Below are positions 1 through 8,976 of a stretch of DNA of 64,000 nt, piece after piece. The stretch is from an uncultured Nostocoides sp. (lineage in GTDB: Bacteria; Actinomycetota; Actinomycetes; Actinomycetales; Dermatophilaceae). Position numbers and translations under genes: made by a program. Below the pieces are notes generated by a model that was not told the origin of the DNA, made no database searches, and was given only the letters and a program-made list of their open reading frames with translations. The stretch covers positions 62,001-126,000 of the forward strand of contig CALMQX010000041.1 in the NCBI GenBank assembly GCA_937873315.1, in the 5' to 3' direction. Each line of letters opens with the position of its first letter. Positions within the stretch are counted from its first letter, which is position 1.

Positions 1-367
1 ACAGCGAGAACCGGCGGGCCAGGTCCGTCGCGGCCTGATGCCACTCCCGGTCCGCGTCGCCCAGGTGTAAGCGCCCACCCCGACCGCGGGCGAAGAGCAG
101 ACCGTCGGCCTGGGGCTCCCCCTGCATCATGGCCGCAATTGCAGGTGTCAGACGGGCCACGGTGCCACCTACCCACGCCGGGTCATCGACGCCGACGATG
201 AGCATCGGCGGCGGTAGGACTCGCCCGTCCGCGTCCAGAAGGAGGAAGAGCAAGGCACCTTGCTCCCTATCCTCGAGGTCCAGGGTGAGGTCGACGACAT
301 CAGCCGTGCGCTCGGAATCGGTGATCGGCTCACATACCCAGCCAGGGGGAAGATCGAGGTAACCCAT
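1..367 (-). CDS. Hypothetical protein, 3' end beyond window
   Basis: An open frame on the minus strand starts at ATG 367-365 and runs off the window with no stop, giving about 122 visible residues. It begins MGYLDLPPGW and has typical high-GC third positions. The visible part looks soluble and acidic: there is no signal peptide, no membrane segment and no motif I recognise. It is transcribed divergently from the IclR-type regulator at 443, with only about 75 bp between the starts, so the two share a promoter region. I do not recognise the family, and a link to betaine metabolism cannot be inferred from position alone. Confidence 0.6.
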   Translation of the reverse strand, partial: MGYLDLPPGWVCEPITDSERTADVVDLTLDLEDREQGALLFLLLDADGRVLPPPMLIVGVDDPAWVGGTVARLTPAIAAMMQGEPQADGLLFARGRGGRLHLGDADREWHQAATDLARRFSL

Positions 368-434
368 ATCCGCAGGAAACACCCGGATCGACGAACGCAG
401 GAAAGATATCCACAGCCACCCCTGGCGCGGTAGT

Positions 435-451
435 GTCGCGCCATGCGCAAC
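435..451. promoter_or_regulatory. Putative autoregulatory operator of the IclR-type gene
   Basis: GTCGCGCCATGCGCAAC has half-sites GTCGCG and CGCAAC spaced by 5 bp. It matches the GTTGCG-N5-CGCAAC pattern of the paired sites at 1306, 8929 and 12127, with one half-site mismatch. It overlaps the first possible ATG (443) of the regulator. Only a single site is evident: the positions 19 bp up and down match poorly. Autoregulation is inferred. Confidence 0.4.
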
Positions 452-1276
452 ACTACGCGTCATACGGATCGGTATGCCGTCGCCCGCACCTCCGCACCGG
501 CCCGCGCCAGCGAACGTGACCAGGCCGGCACCGTGCAGTCGGTCGATCGTGCGGTCACCATTCTCGAGCTCCTCGCACAGCACGGAACGGCCGGGGTCAC
601 GCAGCTCGCGGCCTCCCTGGGAGTGCATAAGTCCACCGCAAGCCGACTGGTCTCCGCACTCGAGCAGCGCAGCCTGGTCGAGCAGGTCGAGGATCGCGGG
701 AAGTACCGCCTGGGTGTGGGGATCCTGCGACTCGCGGGAGCCACGACCGCGCGTTTGGACCTCGTCCAAGAGTCGCGGCCGGTCTGCCGACGGCTGGCCT
801 CGGCGACCGGCGAAACAGTCAACCTCGCCGTCCTCTCCGGTGGTGCGGCGCTGTATATCGACCAGGTGGCTGGGGCGACCACGCTGAGCTCCTACAACTG
901 GGTGGGCCAACACGTCCCCATCCATGCGACCAGCAATGGCAAGACCTTGGTCAGTGAGCTGCACGAGCCCGAGCTTTCCCGAGCACTTGGCGAGCTCACG
1001 GCATACACCCCGTCGACGGTCACCGATCGGGCCGCGCTGGATCGTGATCTGGCCCGGGTGCGCGAGCGTGGCTATGCCGTGGCCGCGGACGAGCTCGATG
1101 TCGGTTTGACCGCCATCGCGGCACCGGTGCGCGATGCCCATGGCGAAGTGGTCGCCTCGGTGAGCGTCTCGGGCCCCACCTTCCGGTTCACCGAGTCCCG
1201 GATCGGCCAAATCCTCCCGGATTTGCGCGCGGCCGCCGAGGACATCTCGGCCGCGCTGGGCTACCGCGCCCCTTGA
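443..1276 (+). CDS. IclR-family transcriptional regulator
   Basis: A 277-residue cytoplasmic DNA-binding regulator. Residues 31-95 form the IclR winged-helix domain (VQSVDRAVTILELLA at the start, then VHKSTASRLVSALEQ as the recognition region). Residues about 110-275 form the GAF-like effector domain ending in the usual SVSVSGPTFRF segment. The family normally begins near residue 31, where an in-frame GTG lies at 533, so the true start may be 533 rather than 443; no strong ribosome site decides it. The gene sits 81 bp upstream of the aldehyde dehydrogenase start and its stop overlaps that gene's likely -35. Position and the repeated operators in this region suggest that it controls choline/betaine uptake and breakdown. 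The effector is unknown; choline, betaine or a demethylated product are guesses. Confidence 0.9.
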   Translation: MRNTTRHTDRYAVARTSAPARASERDQAGTVQSVDRAVTILELLAQHGTAGVTQLAASLGVHKSTASRLVSALEQRSLVEQVEDRGKYRLGVGILRLAGATTARLDLVQESRPVCRRLASATGETVNLAVLSGGAALYIDQVAGATTLSSYNWVGQHVPIHATSNGKTLVSELHEPELSRALGELTAYTPSTVTDRAALDRDLARVRERGYAVAADELDVGLTAIAAPVRDAHGEVVASVSVSGPTFRFTESRIGQILPDLRAAAEDISAALGYRAP

Positions 1277-1301
1277 CCTGGCCCACGGCACCGACCATGC
1301 T
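1273..1301 (+). promoter_or_regulatory. Putative promoter of the aldehyde dehydrogenase operon
   Basis: TTGACC (1273-1278), a 17-bp spacer and CATGCT (1296-1301) fit a weak sigma-70 type promoter. The first operator begins 4 bp after the -10. The same order (-35, -10, then tandem operators) recurs before 8977 and 12181. Confidence 0.45.
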
Positions 1302-1305
1302 GACC

Positions 1306-1341
1306 GTTGCGCATCGCACATCCCGTTGCGCATTCCGCAAC
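1306..1341. promoter_or_regulatory. Tandem IclR-type operators (betB promoter)
   Basis: Two 17-bp sites, GTTGCGCATCGCACATC (1306-1322) and GTTGCGCATTCCGCAAC (1325-1341), have starts 19 bp apart. The second is a near-perfect inverted repeat (GTTGCG-N5-CGCAAC). They lie between the putative -10 and the ribosome site AGGAGAAGG (1345-1353), a position expected for repression. Identical spacing is found before three other transcription units in this window. Confidence 0.65.
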
Positions 1342-1357
1342 CTCAGGAGAAGGAACT

Positions 1358-2827
1358 GTGGAGCTACTCCTCATCGACGGTGAGTGGCGTCCGGCCGCTG
1401 AGGGCGGCACCCGCACGATCGTCTGCCCCGCGACCAGCGAGGAGGTGGGCAGCGTTGCCGAGGCCACCGAGGCCGACACCCTCGCGGCCATCGACGCGGC
1501 GCGACGTGCCTTCGACGCGGGGGCCTGGTCCGCCACGCCGATGGCGGAACGCGCGAGCCTGCTCGGCCGGACTGCCGACATCCTCGAGCGCGAGACCCCG
1601 GCGATTGCTCGGCTGGAGGCGCTGGACACTGGCAAGCGCTACGTGGAGGCGGAGTACGACCTCGCCGATGTGATCAGCGTATTCCGGCACTACGCCACGA
1701 TCGGCGCCACCTTGACCGCCGAGCATGAGGTCGACCTCCAGCGCGATGGTGTCGAGAGCCGGGTAGTGAAGGAACCCATCGGTGTCTGCGCCCTGATCAC
1801 GCCGTGGAATTACCCACTGCTGCAGGCCAGTTGGAAGGTTGCTCCCTGTTTGCTGGCCGGCGACACCTTTGTCCTCAAGCCCAGCGAGATCACCCCACAT
1901 TCCACCATTGCGATGATGCGGGCGCTCGTCGAGGCAGGCCTGCCGGCGGGCGTCGGCAACCTCGTGCTGGGCACCGGGCTTGGGTGCGGCGGACCGCTAT
2001 CCAGCGATCCCCGCGTTGACTTGGTGTCCTTCACGGGCTCGCTCGCTGTCGGCCGGCATCTGATGGCCGCCGCCGCGCCGACGGTCAAGCGCGTGGCCCT
2101 TGAACTCGGCGGCAAGAACCCCAATATCGTCTTCGCCGACGCCGACTACGACGCCGCGCTCGACAATGCGCTGACCGCCGTCTTCCTGCACAGTGGCCAA
2201 GTCTGTTCTGCCGGAGCGCGACTCATCATCGAGGAGAGCCTCGCGGAGAGATTCGTCGACGACCTGGTTGAGCGGGCGCGCGGCATTCGGCCCGGTCTGC
2301 CCTTTGACGACAACGCCCAGACGGGTTCACTGACCAGCGCCGCGCATCTGCGCAAGGTTGAGGACTACGTGGCCGCAGGAGTCGCCGAGGGGGCTCGGCT
2401 GCGCTGTGGCGGGTCCCGCCCTGACGACGCCGCCCTCGGCAGCGGGTTCTATTACCTACCAACGGTTTTCGACCACTGTCGCTCGGATATGCACATCGTG
2501 CAAGAAGAGTCTTTCGGACCTGTCCTCACCGTGGAGACCTTTGCCGACGAGGAACAGGCCATCGCCATCGCGAACGACTCGATCTATGGACTTGCCGGGG
2601 CGGTCTGGACTGGCGACCCCGCTCGGGCGGAGCGCGTGGCGCGGTCCCTGCGGATGGGCACGGTATGGATCAACGACTACCACCCCTATGTCGCGCAGGC
2701 GGAGTGGGGCGGCTACAAGCAGTCCGGGATTGGGCGTGAGCTCGGTGGCCTCGGGCTGGAGGAGTACCAGGAGACCAAACACATCTGGCGCAATACGGCG
2801 CCCGCTCCCTCGGGATGGTTCGCATGA
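1358..2827 (+). CDS. betB: Betaine-aldehyde dehydrogenase-like aldehyde dehydrogenase
   Basis: NAD(P)-dependent aldehyde dehydrogenase of 489 residues, normal length for the family. The start is the GTG at 1358, 4 bp after the AGGAGAAGG at 1345-1353; a TTG at 1307 also opens the frame but lies inside the operator. Active-site residues are present: Asn151 in PWNYP, Glu249 in ALELGGKN, and nucleophile Cys283 in GQVCSAG. The stop overlaps the ATG of the following GMC dehydrogenase (ATGA), so the two are translationally coupled. With a choline-dehydrogenase-like partner and betaine transporters next door, oxidation of betaine aldehyde to glycine betaine is the likely reaction. Substrate specificity cannot be proven from motifs, because related enzymes use other amino-aldehydes. 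Confidence 0.87.
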   Translation: MELLLIDGEWRPAAEGGTRTIVCPATSEEVGSVAEATEADTLAAIDAARRAFDAGAWSATPMAERASLLGRTADILERETPAIARLEALDTGKRYVEAEYDLADVISVFRHYATIGATLTAEHEVDLQRDGVESRVVKEPIGVCALITPWNYPLLQASWKVAPCLLAGDTFVLKPSEITPHSTIAMMRALVEAGLPAGVGNLVLGTGLGCGGPLSSDPRVDLVSFTGSLAVGRHLMAAAAPTVKRVALELGGKNPNIVFADADYDAALDNALTAVFLHSGQVCSAGARLIIEESLAERFVDDLVERARGIRPGLPFDDNAQTGSLTSAAHLRKVEDYVAAGVAEGARLRCGGSRPDDAALGSGFYYLPTVFDHCRSDMHIVQEESFGPVLTVETFADEEQAIAIANDSIYGLAGAVWTGDPARAERVARSLRMGTVWINDYHPYVAQAEWGGYKQSGIGRELGGLGLEEYQETKHIWRNTAPAPSGWFA

Positions 2828-4542
2828 AGTTCTCTCGCTCCGCTCTCCCCGGCGCCACCTTGGGCAGCCCGCCTGAGCGCGTCGATGTCGTCATCGTCGG
2901 CGGTGGCAGCGCCGGTTGCGTTCTGGCGAACCGACTCTCTGAGGATGCCGGGACCTCGGTCCTGGTGCTCGAGGCCGGCCGCAGCGATCTCATCCTGGAC
3001 CCGTTCATCCATATGCCAGCCGCGCTCCCCTTCCCCATCGGAAGCCGGTTCTATGACTGGAGGTATGAGTCCGAGCCGGAACCCTTCATGAATGGGCGCC
3101 GGATCTATCACGCGCGCGGCAAGGTCCTCGGCGGCTCCTCGAGCATCAACGGGATGATCTTCCAGCGGGGCAACCCCATGGACTACGAGCGCTGGGGCGC
3201 GGACCCGGGCATGGAGACCTGGGACTACGCGCACTGCCTGCCCTATTTCAAGCGGATGGAGACCTGCCTGGCCGGAGCCGATGACTGGCGTGGTGGCCAG
3301 GGCCCACTCATTCTCGAGCGCGGACCCGCAACGAATCCCCTGTTCGAGGCCTTCTTCACGGCCGCCGAGCAGGCCGGGTACCACCGAACGGCGGACGTCA
3401 ACGGCTACCGCCAAGAGGGCTTCGCGCGCTTCGACCGCAATATCAACAACGGTCGTCGCTGGTCGGCCGCGCGGGCCTACCTGCACCCGGTCATGGACCG
3501 ACCCAACCTGCACGTGCGGACGCTGGCCTTCACCACCCGCATCCTCTTTGAGGGCACCCGTGCGGTCGGCGTCGAGTACACCAGCGGACGCACCCGGCAT
3601 ACGGTCCACGCGGGCGAGGTCATCCTGGCCGGTGGCGCCATCAACTCCCCGCAGTTGCTGCAGGTCAGCGGGGTCGGACCTGCCGATGAGCTCCGCGCGC
3701 TCGGCATCACACCGGTCGCGGATGTCCGTGGCGTCGGTGAGCACCTGCAAGACCACCTCGAGGTCTACATCCAGTACGCCAGCAAGTTGCCGGTCTCCAT
3801 CGCCCCCGGACTGAAGTACCACAACCGGCCCAAGCTGGCCGCCGAGTGGCTCTTCCTGCGCAAGGGGCTGGGCGCGACCAACCACTTCGAGGGCGGCGGC
3901 TTCGTGCGAGGCAATGAGGACGTCGAGTACCCCAACTTGATGTTCCATTTCCTGCCCATCGCCATCCGTTATGACGGCTCCAGCCCGGTCAAGGGCCACG
4001 GCTACCAGGTGCACATCGGTCCGATGTACTCCGACGCCCGCGGCACCTGCAAGATCCGCAGCGCTGACCCGTCGGTCAAGCCCGCGCTGCTCTTCAACTA
4101 CCTCTCCACCGACCAAGACCGCCGGGAGTGGATCGAGGCCATCCGGGTGGCCCGGGACATCCTCACCCAGTCGGCCTTCGACCCCTATAACGACGGGGAA
4201 ATCTCCCCCGGACCGACAGTCGAGACCGACGAGGAGATCCTGGAGTGGGTCCGCGCCGACGCCGAGACCGCACTGCACCCCAGCTGTACCGCCCGGATGG
4301 GCGTGGACGAGATGTCCGTGCTCGATCCGCTCACGATGCAGGTGCATGGCACGCAGGGTTTGCGGGTGGTCGACGCGAGTTCCATGCCCTATGTCACCAA
4401 CGGCAATATCTACGCGCCGGTGGTCATGCTGGCCGAGAAGGCGGCCGACCTCATCGCTGGGAATACCCCGCTCGCGCCCCTGGATGGGGTGGCTTGGTAT
4501 CGCCATGGCACCGGTATGCCGTTGGACGCCCCCTCCCCCTGA
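2824..4542 (+). CDS. betA: Choline dehydrogenase-like GMC flavoprotein
   Basis: A 572-residue FAD enzyme of the glucose-methanol-choline family. The Rossmann glycines are at residues 26-31 (VGGGSAG). GMC signature 1 is near 99-117 ([19 protein letters not shown]) and signature 2 is [17 protein letters not shown]. The C-terminal block holds HPSCTARMG near 485 and [16 protein letters not shown] near 528, with the catalytic His/Asn region. The start ATG 2824 overlaps the upstream stop (ATGA); an ATG at 2815 is also in frame. The likely role is choline to betaine aldehyde at the membrane face, paired with the preceding aldehyde dehydrogenase. Other alcohols are possible substrates. Confidence 0.87.
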   Translation: MKFSRSALPGATLGSPPERVDVVIVGGGSAGCVLANRLSEDAGTSVLVLEAGRSDLILDPFIHMPAALPFPIGSRFYDWRYESEPEPFMNGRRIYHARGKVLGGSSSINGMIFQRGNPMDYERWGADPGMETWDYAHCLPYFKRMETCLAGADDWRGGQGPLILERGPATNPLFEAFFTAAEQAGYHRTADVNGYRQEGFARFDRNINNGRRWSAARAYLHPVMDRPNLHVRTLAFTTRILFEGTRAVGVEYTSGRTRHTVHAGEVILAGGAINSPQLLQVSGVGPADELRALGITPVADVRGVGEHLQDHLEVYIQYASKLPVSIAPGLKYHNRPKLAAEWLFLRKGLGATNHFEGGGFVRGNEDVEYPNLMFHFLPIAIRYDGSSPVKGHGYQVHIGPMYSDARGTCKIRSADPSVKPALLFNYLSTDQDRREWIEAIRVARDILTQSAFDPYNDGEISPGPTVETDEEILEWVRADAETALHPSCTARMGVDEMSVLDPLTMQVHGTQGLRVVDASSMPYVTNGNIYAPVVMLAEKAADLIAGNTPLAPLDGVAWYRHGTGMPLDAPSP

Positions 4543-4599
4543 CCCGACCTCACGGCATACCCTTCCCCCAATAGCCCCCCAATGACGAGGAGCACCCCG

Positions 4600-5631
4600 A
4601 TGGCCGAATCAGCACTGTCGGTAAGGAACCTGTGGAAGGTCTTCGGGCCCGATGCTGAGAAGTTGATCGGCACGCCCGACCTGCAGCTCTCCCGGAAGGA
4701 CTTGCTGGCCAAGAGCGGCCATGTCATCGGCGTCAAGGACGTCTCCTTTGACGTCGCACCCGGCGAAGTCTTCGTCGTCATGGGATTGTCGGGTTCCGGC
4801 AAATCGACCTTGGTGCGGCTGCTCACCCGGCTGATCGAACCGACGGCCGGCACGGTGCACTTGGGCGACACCGAGCTCACTGCCATGTCGGAGGAGCAGT
4901 TGCGCGAGGTCCGGCGCAGGCAGATCTCCATGGTCTTCCAACACTTTGGCCTGCTCCCCCATCGCAAAGTCATCGACAACGTCGGTTTCGGGCTCGAGAT
5001 CCGCGGCGAGGACAAGACCACGCGCCGGGCTCGCGCGCAGAACATGGTCGACCTGGTCGGCCTGTCCGGATACGAGCAGAACTTCCCCGACCAACTCTCC
5101 GGCGGTATGCAGCAGCGGGTAGGTCTGGCTCGAGCCCTGGCCAGCGACCCCGAGATCCTGATGTTCGACGAGCCCTTCAGCGCGCTGGACCCGCTGATCC
5201 GTCGCGACATGCAAAACGAGGTCATCCGCCTGCATCACGAGGTCGGCAAGACCATGGTCTTCATCACCCACGACCTGGCCGAGGCGCTGAAACTGGGCGA
5301 CCGCATCCTCATCATGCGCGACGGCGAGATCATCCAGATGGGTCGGCCCGACGAGATCATCGGTGCGCCCGCGGACGACTACGTCAAGGACTTTGTCTCC
5401 GACGTCCCCAAGTCACACGTGCTCACCCTGCGCTGGGTGATGCGCGAGCCGTCGAGCCCGGATGAAGGCGCGGGCGCTCCTGCCCTCAAGGACAGCACCA
5501 TCGTGCGCGATGCTGCCCGCGCCGTGTTGGCGCACGATGGGCTGGTTCGGGTGGTCGACGAGCATGGCGCCTTTGTCGGCGTGGTCGACGACGAGGACAT
5601 CCTGCGTGTGGTCGTGGCGGAGGACAGCTGA
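4600..5631 (+). CDS. proV: Glycine betaine/proline ABC importer, ATPase (OpuAA/ProV type)
   Basis: A 343-residue ABC ATPase. Walker [10 protein letters not shown] is at 62-70, the signature LSGGMQQ at 166-172, Walker B LMFDEP at 188-193 and the H-loop ITHD near 222-225. The long N-terminal lead before Walker A and the C-terminal CBS-like segment (about 290-343, [20 protein letters not shown]) are typical of quaternary-amine importers, where CBS modules sense ionic strength. Only one CBS-like repeat is evident. The start ATG 4600 follows ACGAGGAGC; the in-frame ATG 4582 lies before that site. The stop overlaps the permease start (TGATG at 5629-5633). No tandem operator was seen upstream, so it is probably read from the betB/betA transcript. 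Confidence 0.9.
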   Translation: MAESALSVRNLWKVFGPDAEKLIGTPDLQLSRKDLLAKSGHVIGVKDVSFDVAPGEVFVVMGLSGSGKSTLVRLLTRLIEPTAGTVHLGDTELTAMSEEQLREVRRRQISMVFQHFGLLPHRKVIDNVGFGLEIRGEDKTTRRARAQNMVDLVGLSGYEQNFPDQLSGGMQQRVGLARALASDPEILMFDEPFSALDPLIRRDMQNEVIRLHHEVGKTMVFITHDLAEALKLGDRILIMRDGEIIQMGRPDEIIGAPADDYVKDFVSDVPKSHVLTLRWVMREPSSPDEGAGAPALKDSTIVRDAARAVLAHDGLVRVVDEHGAFVGVVDDEDILRVVVAEDS

Positions 5632-7652
5632 TGTCCGCGCCGACGGTCATCCGTCAGGGGCGGGCAGCCGATGCCCCGCCGGTACTGGCTGAACCGACTC
5701 CGCGCTGGAAGCCGGCCTTGGCAGTGGTGGCGGTGTGGTTCCTGGTCTGGTGGTTCACCAAGGGCACCGACACCCTCGTGCTTGCCGGACGGGATCAAAC
5801 CCCGGTCATGAAGACCATGGCTGCCTTCCGTGACGAGATGATCGCTGGCCGCTCCACCAACCCCGTCATGGTGGTCACGGGGGCAATCGCGGACGCGCTG
5901 CGCGGCTTAGTGGCCTGGCTGCAGCGGCTTATTTCGATTCCGGCGGATCCGCGGCCGGTGCCGATCATCGGTTGGCTCGGTGTGACCGCGATCGCCACCT
6001 GGATCTCGTATGCGGTGGCGAACTGGCGGATCGCGCTGCTGACCTTGGGCACCTTCCTGTCATTCGGCGTTTTCGGCTACTGGTCGGACTCGATGGACCT
6101 GCTCATCGTGGTCCTGGTGGCCGTGACGATTTCCGTGCTCATCGGCCTGCCGCTGGGCATCCTCGCCGGCACCAGCAAGCGAGCGAACTCGATCATCGAG
6201 CCCATTTTGGACTTCTTGCAGACGATGCCGACCTTCGTCTATCTGCTGCCGATCGTGCTCTTTTTCGGGATTGGGGCCTCCTCGGCGGTCGTGAGCACCC
6301 TGGCCTACGCCGTGCCACCACTGATTCGGATCTCGGCCCACGGCATACGCACCGTCAACCCAGCGATGATCGAGGTCACCAACTCGCTAGGGCAGACCTC
6401 CTGGCAGCGCCTGCTCAAGGTGCAATTGCCATTGGCCAAGCGCACCATCATCGTCGGCCTCAACCAGACCACGCTGGCGGCCCTGTCGATGGCGACCATC
6501 GCGTCCTTCGTCGACGGTCCAGGCCTTGGGCGGCCGGTGCTCGACGGACTGCGCATCAATGACGTTGGCAAGGGCCTGGTGCCCGGTCTGCTCATCGTGG
6601 CCATGGCGATCATGCTCGACCGACTCACCACGGCGGCCAGCGAGCGCTCGGATGTCATCGCCCGCGGCGGCGGGCTGCCAAACGCGCTGCACAAGCGCAT
6701 CCTGATCGGCGGTGGCGTGCTGGCGGTGGTGGCGGTCTTCGTCTCCCGCCAGCAGTTCTGGGCAGCGGAGTTCCCCGACCTGGGGATCGGCCGCGCGATC
6801 GCCCGCTCCGCAGACGGCATCGTGGACAGCATCGTGAGCACAATCTCCCCGGTCACCGAGGGCATCAAGAATGTGATCACCTACGGCCTGCTCAACCCGA
6901 TGCAAGCCTTTATCGCTGAGTCGCCGTGGTGGTTGGCCGCGCTCGGCATCAGCGCCATCGGATTCGTGATCGGCGGTCTGCGCGGCCTGATCCCCACGGT
7001 GGTCGCTCTCGCCGGGATCTGGTACTTCGGGCTCTGGCACTCCGCGATGATCACCCTGGTGATGACCTTGGTCGCCACCTTGCTCTGCATGGTGCTTGCG
7101 GTGGTCATCGGGGTGGCAATGGCCCGACGCAAGTCCGTCGACACCCTCGTACGCCCCTTGCTCGATGCTGGCCAAACCATTCCGGCCTTCGTCTATCTCA
7201 TTCCCTGCCTGGCCCTCTTTGGCCCCACTCGCTTCACCGGCATCGTGGCCTCGATCGCGTATGCCGCGCCGGCGGCGATCAAGCTGGTGGCGGACGGGGT
7301 GCGGGGCGTCTCGCCCACGACGATGGAGGCCGTGCGGTCAACCGGAGCCTCGACCATGCAGCAGATCCGCAAGGTGCAGTTGCCGATGGCCAAGGCGTCA
7401 CTCGTGCTGGCGACCAACCAAGGCCTGCTCTTCGTGCTGGCCATGGCGGTCATCTCGGGCATGGTCGGTGCTGGCGCGCTGGGCTACGACGTCGTGCTCG
7501 GTTCGTTCCGCTCTGAGGAGTGGGGCAAGGGCGCAGCCGCCGGCCTCAGCATTGTCTTGCTCGGGATCATGCTCGACCGGATCGCTCGCCGGGCGGCCGA
7601 GGCAGCTCCGGCCGGAAGCCAAAGGAGGCGCTTCTCTAACCGCGGCATTTAG
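5631..7652 (+). CDS. proW: Glycine betaine ABC importer, double permease (ProW-ProW fusion)
   Basis: A 673-residue integral membrane protein with two complete binding-protein-dependent permease domains in one chain, about residues 155-345 and 465-650. Each has an EAA-type loop contacting the ATPase: one around SLGQTSWQRLLKVQLPLAKR, the other around STGASTMQQIRKVQLPMAKA. Related importers usually make a single permease of about 280-300 residues that dimerises; here both halves are covalently joined by an extra membrane segment region (about 350-460). It starts at the ATG overlapping the ATPase stop by one base. The halves have diverged, so this is an old duplication or fusion rather than an assembly artefact. 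Confidence 0.9.
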   Translation: MSAPTVIRQGRAADAPPVLAEPTPRWKPALAVVAVWFLVWWFTKGTDTLVLAGRDQTPVMKTMAAFRDEMIAGRSTNPVMVVTGAIADALRGLVAWLQRLISIPADPRPVPIIGWLGVTAIATWISYAVANWRIALLTLGTFLSFGVFGYWSDSMDLLIVVLVAVTISVLIGLPLGILAGTSKRANSIIEPILDFLQTMPTFVYLLPIVLFFGIGASSAVVSTLAYAVPPLIRISAHGIRTVNPAMIEVTNSLGQTSWQRLLKVQLPLAKRTIIVGLNQTTLAALSMATIASFVDGPGLGRPVLDGLRINDVGKGLVPGLLIVAMAIMLDRLTTAASERSDVIARGGGLPNALHKRILIGGGVLAVVAVFVSRQQFWAAEFPDLGIGRAIARSADGIVDSIVSTISPVTEGIKNVITYGLLNPMQAFIAESPWWLAALGISAIGFVIGGLRGLIPTVVALAGIWYFGLWHSAMITLVMTLVATLLCMVLAVVIGVAMARRKSVDTLVRPLLDAGQTIPAFVYLIPCLALFGPTRFTGIVASIAYAAPAAIKLVADGVRGVSPTTMEAVRSTGASTMQQIRKVQLPMAKASLVLATNQGLLFVLAMAVISGMVGAGALGYDVVLGSFRSEEWGKGAAAGLSIVLLGIMLDRIARRAAEAAPAGSQRRRFSNRGI

Positions 7653-7672
7653 GCGGGGCAGTCCCGGCGGCT

Positions 7673-7708
7673 GTTGCGGATTGAGAAACTGCTAGCGCTT
7701 TAAGCAAC
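7673..7708. promoter_or_regulatory. Degenerate tandem IclR-type operators before proX
   Basis: GTTGCGGATTGAGAAAC (7673-7689) and CTAGCGCTTTAAGCAAC (7692-7708) match the consensus GTTGCGTATNGCGCAAC at roughly 13 and 11 of 17 positions. Their starts are again exactly 19 bp apart. They lie about 105 bp before the binding-protein start, so this promoter could be regulated separately from the upstream ABC genes. The match is weaker than at 1306, 8929 and 12127. Confidence 0.4.
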
Positions 7709-7813
7709 AACTAGACAACAATCCCCCTATGCCGCTCCCCCGAGTGGGCCTGGGCGGCCACACTGGCGATCAGCCAGGCGGCATACGCCGTTCTGTGACG
7801 CAAAGGAGCGCAC

Positions 7814-8803
7814 ATGAAGATGAAGTCCCAGCCGCTCGCAGCAATCGCTGCCCTCGCACTGGCTGCGCTCGGCGCCGCTGGCTGCGGCAGCGACATCGAC
7901 AAAGCGACCGACGCCAACAAGTCGGCCTCCACGTCGACCGGTGCCAAGTGCGGCACGATCAATATGGCCGTCAACCCCTGGGTCAGCTACGAGGCCAGTG
8001 CCTATATCGTCGGCGAGATCGCCAAGACCAAGCTCGGCTGCACGATCAACTACAAGGTCCTCAAGGAGGACGTCTCCTGGCAGGGCTTCGGTACCGGCGA
8101 GGTCGACGTCGTCATCGAGGACTGGGGCCACCCGGACCTGGAGAAGAAGTTCGTCAAGGAGATGGGCGGCGACGGCTCAGCTGTCGACGGCGGCCCCAAT
8201 GGCAACAAGGGCATCATCCACTGGTACGTGCCGCCGTGGCTGGCCGCCGAACACCCGGACATTCTGGACTACAACAACTTGAACAAGTACGCCGACAAGT
8301 TCAAGACCAGCGAGTCCGGCAGCCAGGGACAGTTCCTCGGCTCCGACCCGTCCTTCGTCCAGTTCGACGAGGCGATCATCAAGAACCTCAACTTGAACTT
8401 CAAGGTGGTCTTCTCCGGTGGTGAGGCTGCTTCCCTCGAGGCCTTCAAGAAGGCCGAGGCGAACAAGGAGTGGCTCATCGGCTACTTCTGGGAGCCCCAG
8501 TACCTCTTCGCCGACGTGCCGCTCAAGGCAGTCGCCTTGCCGCCGTACACCGATGGCTGCCAGGACGACCCAGCCAAGGTCGCCTGCGACTACCCCGACA
8601 CGGTGCTCAAGAAGATGTACAGCTCCAAGTGGGCCGCAAACGACACCGACCCGGGCGTGAAGTTCGTCAAGGCCTTCCAGTGGTCCAACGAAGACCAGAA
8701 CACCGTCGCCAAGTACATCGCGGTGGACAAGATGGACAAGGCTGCTGCTGCCAAGAAGTGGATCGACGAGAACCCCGACAAGGTGGCTGCCTGGCTCAAG
8801 TAG
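7814..8803 (+). CDS. proX: Glycine betaine ABC importer, substrate-binding lipoprotein (OpuAC/ProX type)
   Basis: A 329-residue secreted lipoprotein. A short charged N-terminus, a hydrophobic stretch and the lipobox GAAG-C place the lipidated cysteine at residue 24. A Ser/Thr-rich linker precedes the OpuAC-type binding domain. Trp-containing segments such as NPWVSYEA, EDWGHPD, HWYVPPW and GYFWEPQ fit the aromatic cage that holds quaternary ammonium groups. The start ATG follows AAAGGAG (7802-7808). It lies 161 bp after the permease and has its own candidate operators, then a strong hairpin terminator follows at 8853. Substrate is inferred as glycine betaine or choline. Confidence 0.9.
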   Translation: MKMKSQPLAAIAALALAALGAAGCGSDIDKATDANKSASTSTGAKCGTINMAVNPWVSYEASAYIVGEIAKTKLGCTINYKVLKEDVSWQGFGTGEVDVVIEDWGHPDLEKKFVKEMGGDGSAVDGGPNGNKGIIHWYVPPWLAAEHPDILDYNNLNKYADKFKTSESGSQGQFLGSDPSFVQFDEAIIKNLNLNFKVVFSGGEAASLEAFKKAEANKEWLIGYFWEPQYLFADVPLKAVALPPYTDGCQDDPAKVACDYPDTVLKKMYSSKWAANDTDPGVKFVKAFQWSNEDQNTVAKYIAVDKMDKAAAAKKWIDENPDKVAAWLK

Positions 8804-8852
8804 CCGCCCACGGCGCAGCGACGAGCCGTCGCCTAGGGGGTGCACCCTCACC

Positions 8853-8895
8853 GCAGAATGGCGGGACCGACGACACGTCGGTCCCGCCATTCTGC
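8853..8895 (+). terminator. Strong hairpin terminator after proX
   Basis: A perfect 20-bp inverted repeat (8853-8872 with 8876-8895) around a 3-nt loop ACA sits 49 bp after the proX stop. There is no clear U-tract, as is common in high-GC actinobacteria. It ends directly before the putative BCCT promoter, insulating that unit. Confidence 0.8.
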
Positions 8896-8925
8896 TTGAC
8901 ACTGTGATCCGGATCACTCCACAAT
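8896..8925 (+). promoter_or_regulatory. Putative BCCT promoter
   Basis: TTGACA (8896-8901), an 18-bp spacer and CACAAT (8920-8925). It begins directly after the terminator stem, and the first operator begins 3 bp after the -10, so a bound regulator would cover the transcription start. Confidence 0.5.
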
Positions 8926-8928
8926 GGC

Positions 8929-8964
8929 GTTGCGGCATACGCAATTGGTTTCGTATCGCGCAAC
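8929..8964. promoter_or_regulatory. Tandem IclR-type operators (BCCT promoter)
   Basis: GTTGCGGCATACGCAAT (8929-8945) and GTTTCGTATCGCGCAAC (8948-8964) have starts 19 bp apart. They end 1 bp before the ribosome site AGGAGG (8966-8971). The first site also contains one copy of the dispersed 8-mer CGGCATAC. Confidence 0.65.
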
Positions 8965-8976
8965 TAGGAGGCTTTC

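Noticed and set aside
2713-4506. 597-residue open frame antisense to the choline dehydrogenase
   Set aside because: A shadow of the GC-rich third positions; lacks motifs, while the plus-strand frame has all GMC signatures.
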